Below, one piece after another: positions 5,349 through 5,537 of a DNA stretch of 5,537 nucleotides. Made by a program: the position numbers and the translations under genes. The notes below the pieces were generated by a model. The model was not told the DNA's origin, made no database searches, and was given only the letters and a program-made list of their open reading frames with translations. Within the stretch, counting starts at the first letter, position 1. The number at the start of each line of letters is the position of its first letter. The stretch is from BS750m-G77 sp043797735 (lineage in GTDB: Bacteria > Omnitrophota > Gorgyraeia > Gygaellales > Profunditerraquicolaceae), in contig JAZDPH010000052.1 in the NCBI GenBank assembly GCA_043797735.1, forward strand, positions 1 through 5,537, given 5' to 3'.

Positions 5349-5537
5349 ATGATTATCACAGAGTTAAAACCCGTTCAGGATATTATAGATAGCTTAAAAG
5401 GCTATCAGAAGATTTTTTTAGTCGGCTGCGGCGAGTGCGCTACTACCTCTAAGACCGGCGGAGAGCCGGAGGTATTGAAGATGAAGCAGCAACTTGAAGA
5501 ACAAGGCAAGGTTGTGCTCGGAATGTGTATTCCCGGC
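5349..5537 (+). CDS. metV: MetV-like methylene-tetrahydrofolate reductase C-terminal-domain protein (partial, 5' end)
   Basis: The first 63 codons are present and the gene runs off the right edge. The peptide starts MIITELKPVQDII, followed by LKGYQKIFLVGCGECATT, then SKTGGEPEVLKMKQQLEEQG and a strand with Cys60. The VGCGxCATxxKTGGE core with a Cys-x-x-Cys pair (C27, C30), a Lys-Thr-Gly-Gly turn and a later Cys matches the small zinc/iron-binding family annotated as methylene-tetrahydrofolate reductase C-terminal domain (MetV). In acetogens MetV forms a complex with MetF and helps reduce methylene-tetrahydrofolate to methyl-tetrahydrofolate in the Wood-Ljungdahl pathway. By analogy metF is expected just downstream, outside the window. 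The start ATG follows an upstream promoter almost directly and has no ribosome-binding site. Full length is usually near 200 residues, so about two thirds is missing. The assignment is by recalled motif, not by a search. Confidence 0.78.
   Translation, partial: MIITELKPVQDIIDSLKGYQKIFLVGCGECATTSKTGGEPEVLKMKQQLEEQGKVVLGMCIPG

Noticed and set aside
1..5537. CRISPR array, insertion sequence, phage or toxin-antitoxin genes
   Set aside because: There are no regularly spaced repeats, transposase or integrase motifs, or terminal inverted repeats. The window is housekeeping in type apart from the EF-G fusion.

Overview
The window shows a dense, single-strand stretch of a bacterial chromosome of moderate GC. 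It runs from the tail of a phenylalanyl-tRNA synthetase beta gene (pheT), through a 6S RNA gene, into a compact cluster of three protein genes: rarA, a glycine-zipper lipoprotein, and a very long elongation factor G. It ends in the first third or so of a MetV-like gene. Everything supportable is on the + strand. The host is a bacterium with 6S RNA and probably an acetyl-CoA/folate C1 pathway. The gene content and protein style resemble uncultured lineages such as Omnitrophota, but that is an impression (about 40% sure), not a demonstration.

Region by region: 1-174 is the pheT C-terminus. A near-consensus sigma-70 promoter starts 3 nt after the pheT stop and drives 6S RNA (mature part about 231-385). 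The whole 6S fold can be drawn by hand: closing stem, internal stems, central bubble with its 3'-strand hairpin, and capped apical arm. Positions 386-514 are the rarA leader. It holds two compact inverted-repeat structures: a three-way-junction-like element (396-449) and a stem (456-505) whose 3' arm contains the rarA Shine-Dalgarno sequence. rarA (515-1840) overlaps the lipoprotein gene (1837-2280) by ATGA, and the next gene starts 9 nt after the lipoprotein stop, so the three are probably one transcription unit.

The most striking object is the 1003-residue ORF at 2290-5301. Its C-terminal ~697 residues are a complete EF-G with all GTPase motifs and domains II-V. It is fused to an N-terminal ~306-residue module made of one membrane-spanning segment, about 200 residues of charged coiled coil and a Pro/Glu-rich linker. 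No in-frame ATG, GTG or TTG lies between codon 200 and codon 312, and the GTG at 312 has no Shine-Dalgarno sequence, so the EF-G half has no credible start of its own. If the assembly is right, this predicts a translocase tethered to the inner face of the membrane. I do not know a described EF-G of this architecture.

Downstream, a promoter-like sequence sits so close to the MetV-like start codon that its transcript would be almost leaderless. MetV-like proteins partner MetF-type methylene-tetrahydrofolate reductases, so folate C1 genes are expected beyond the right edge.
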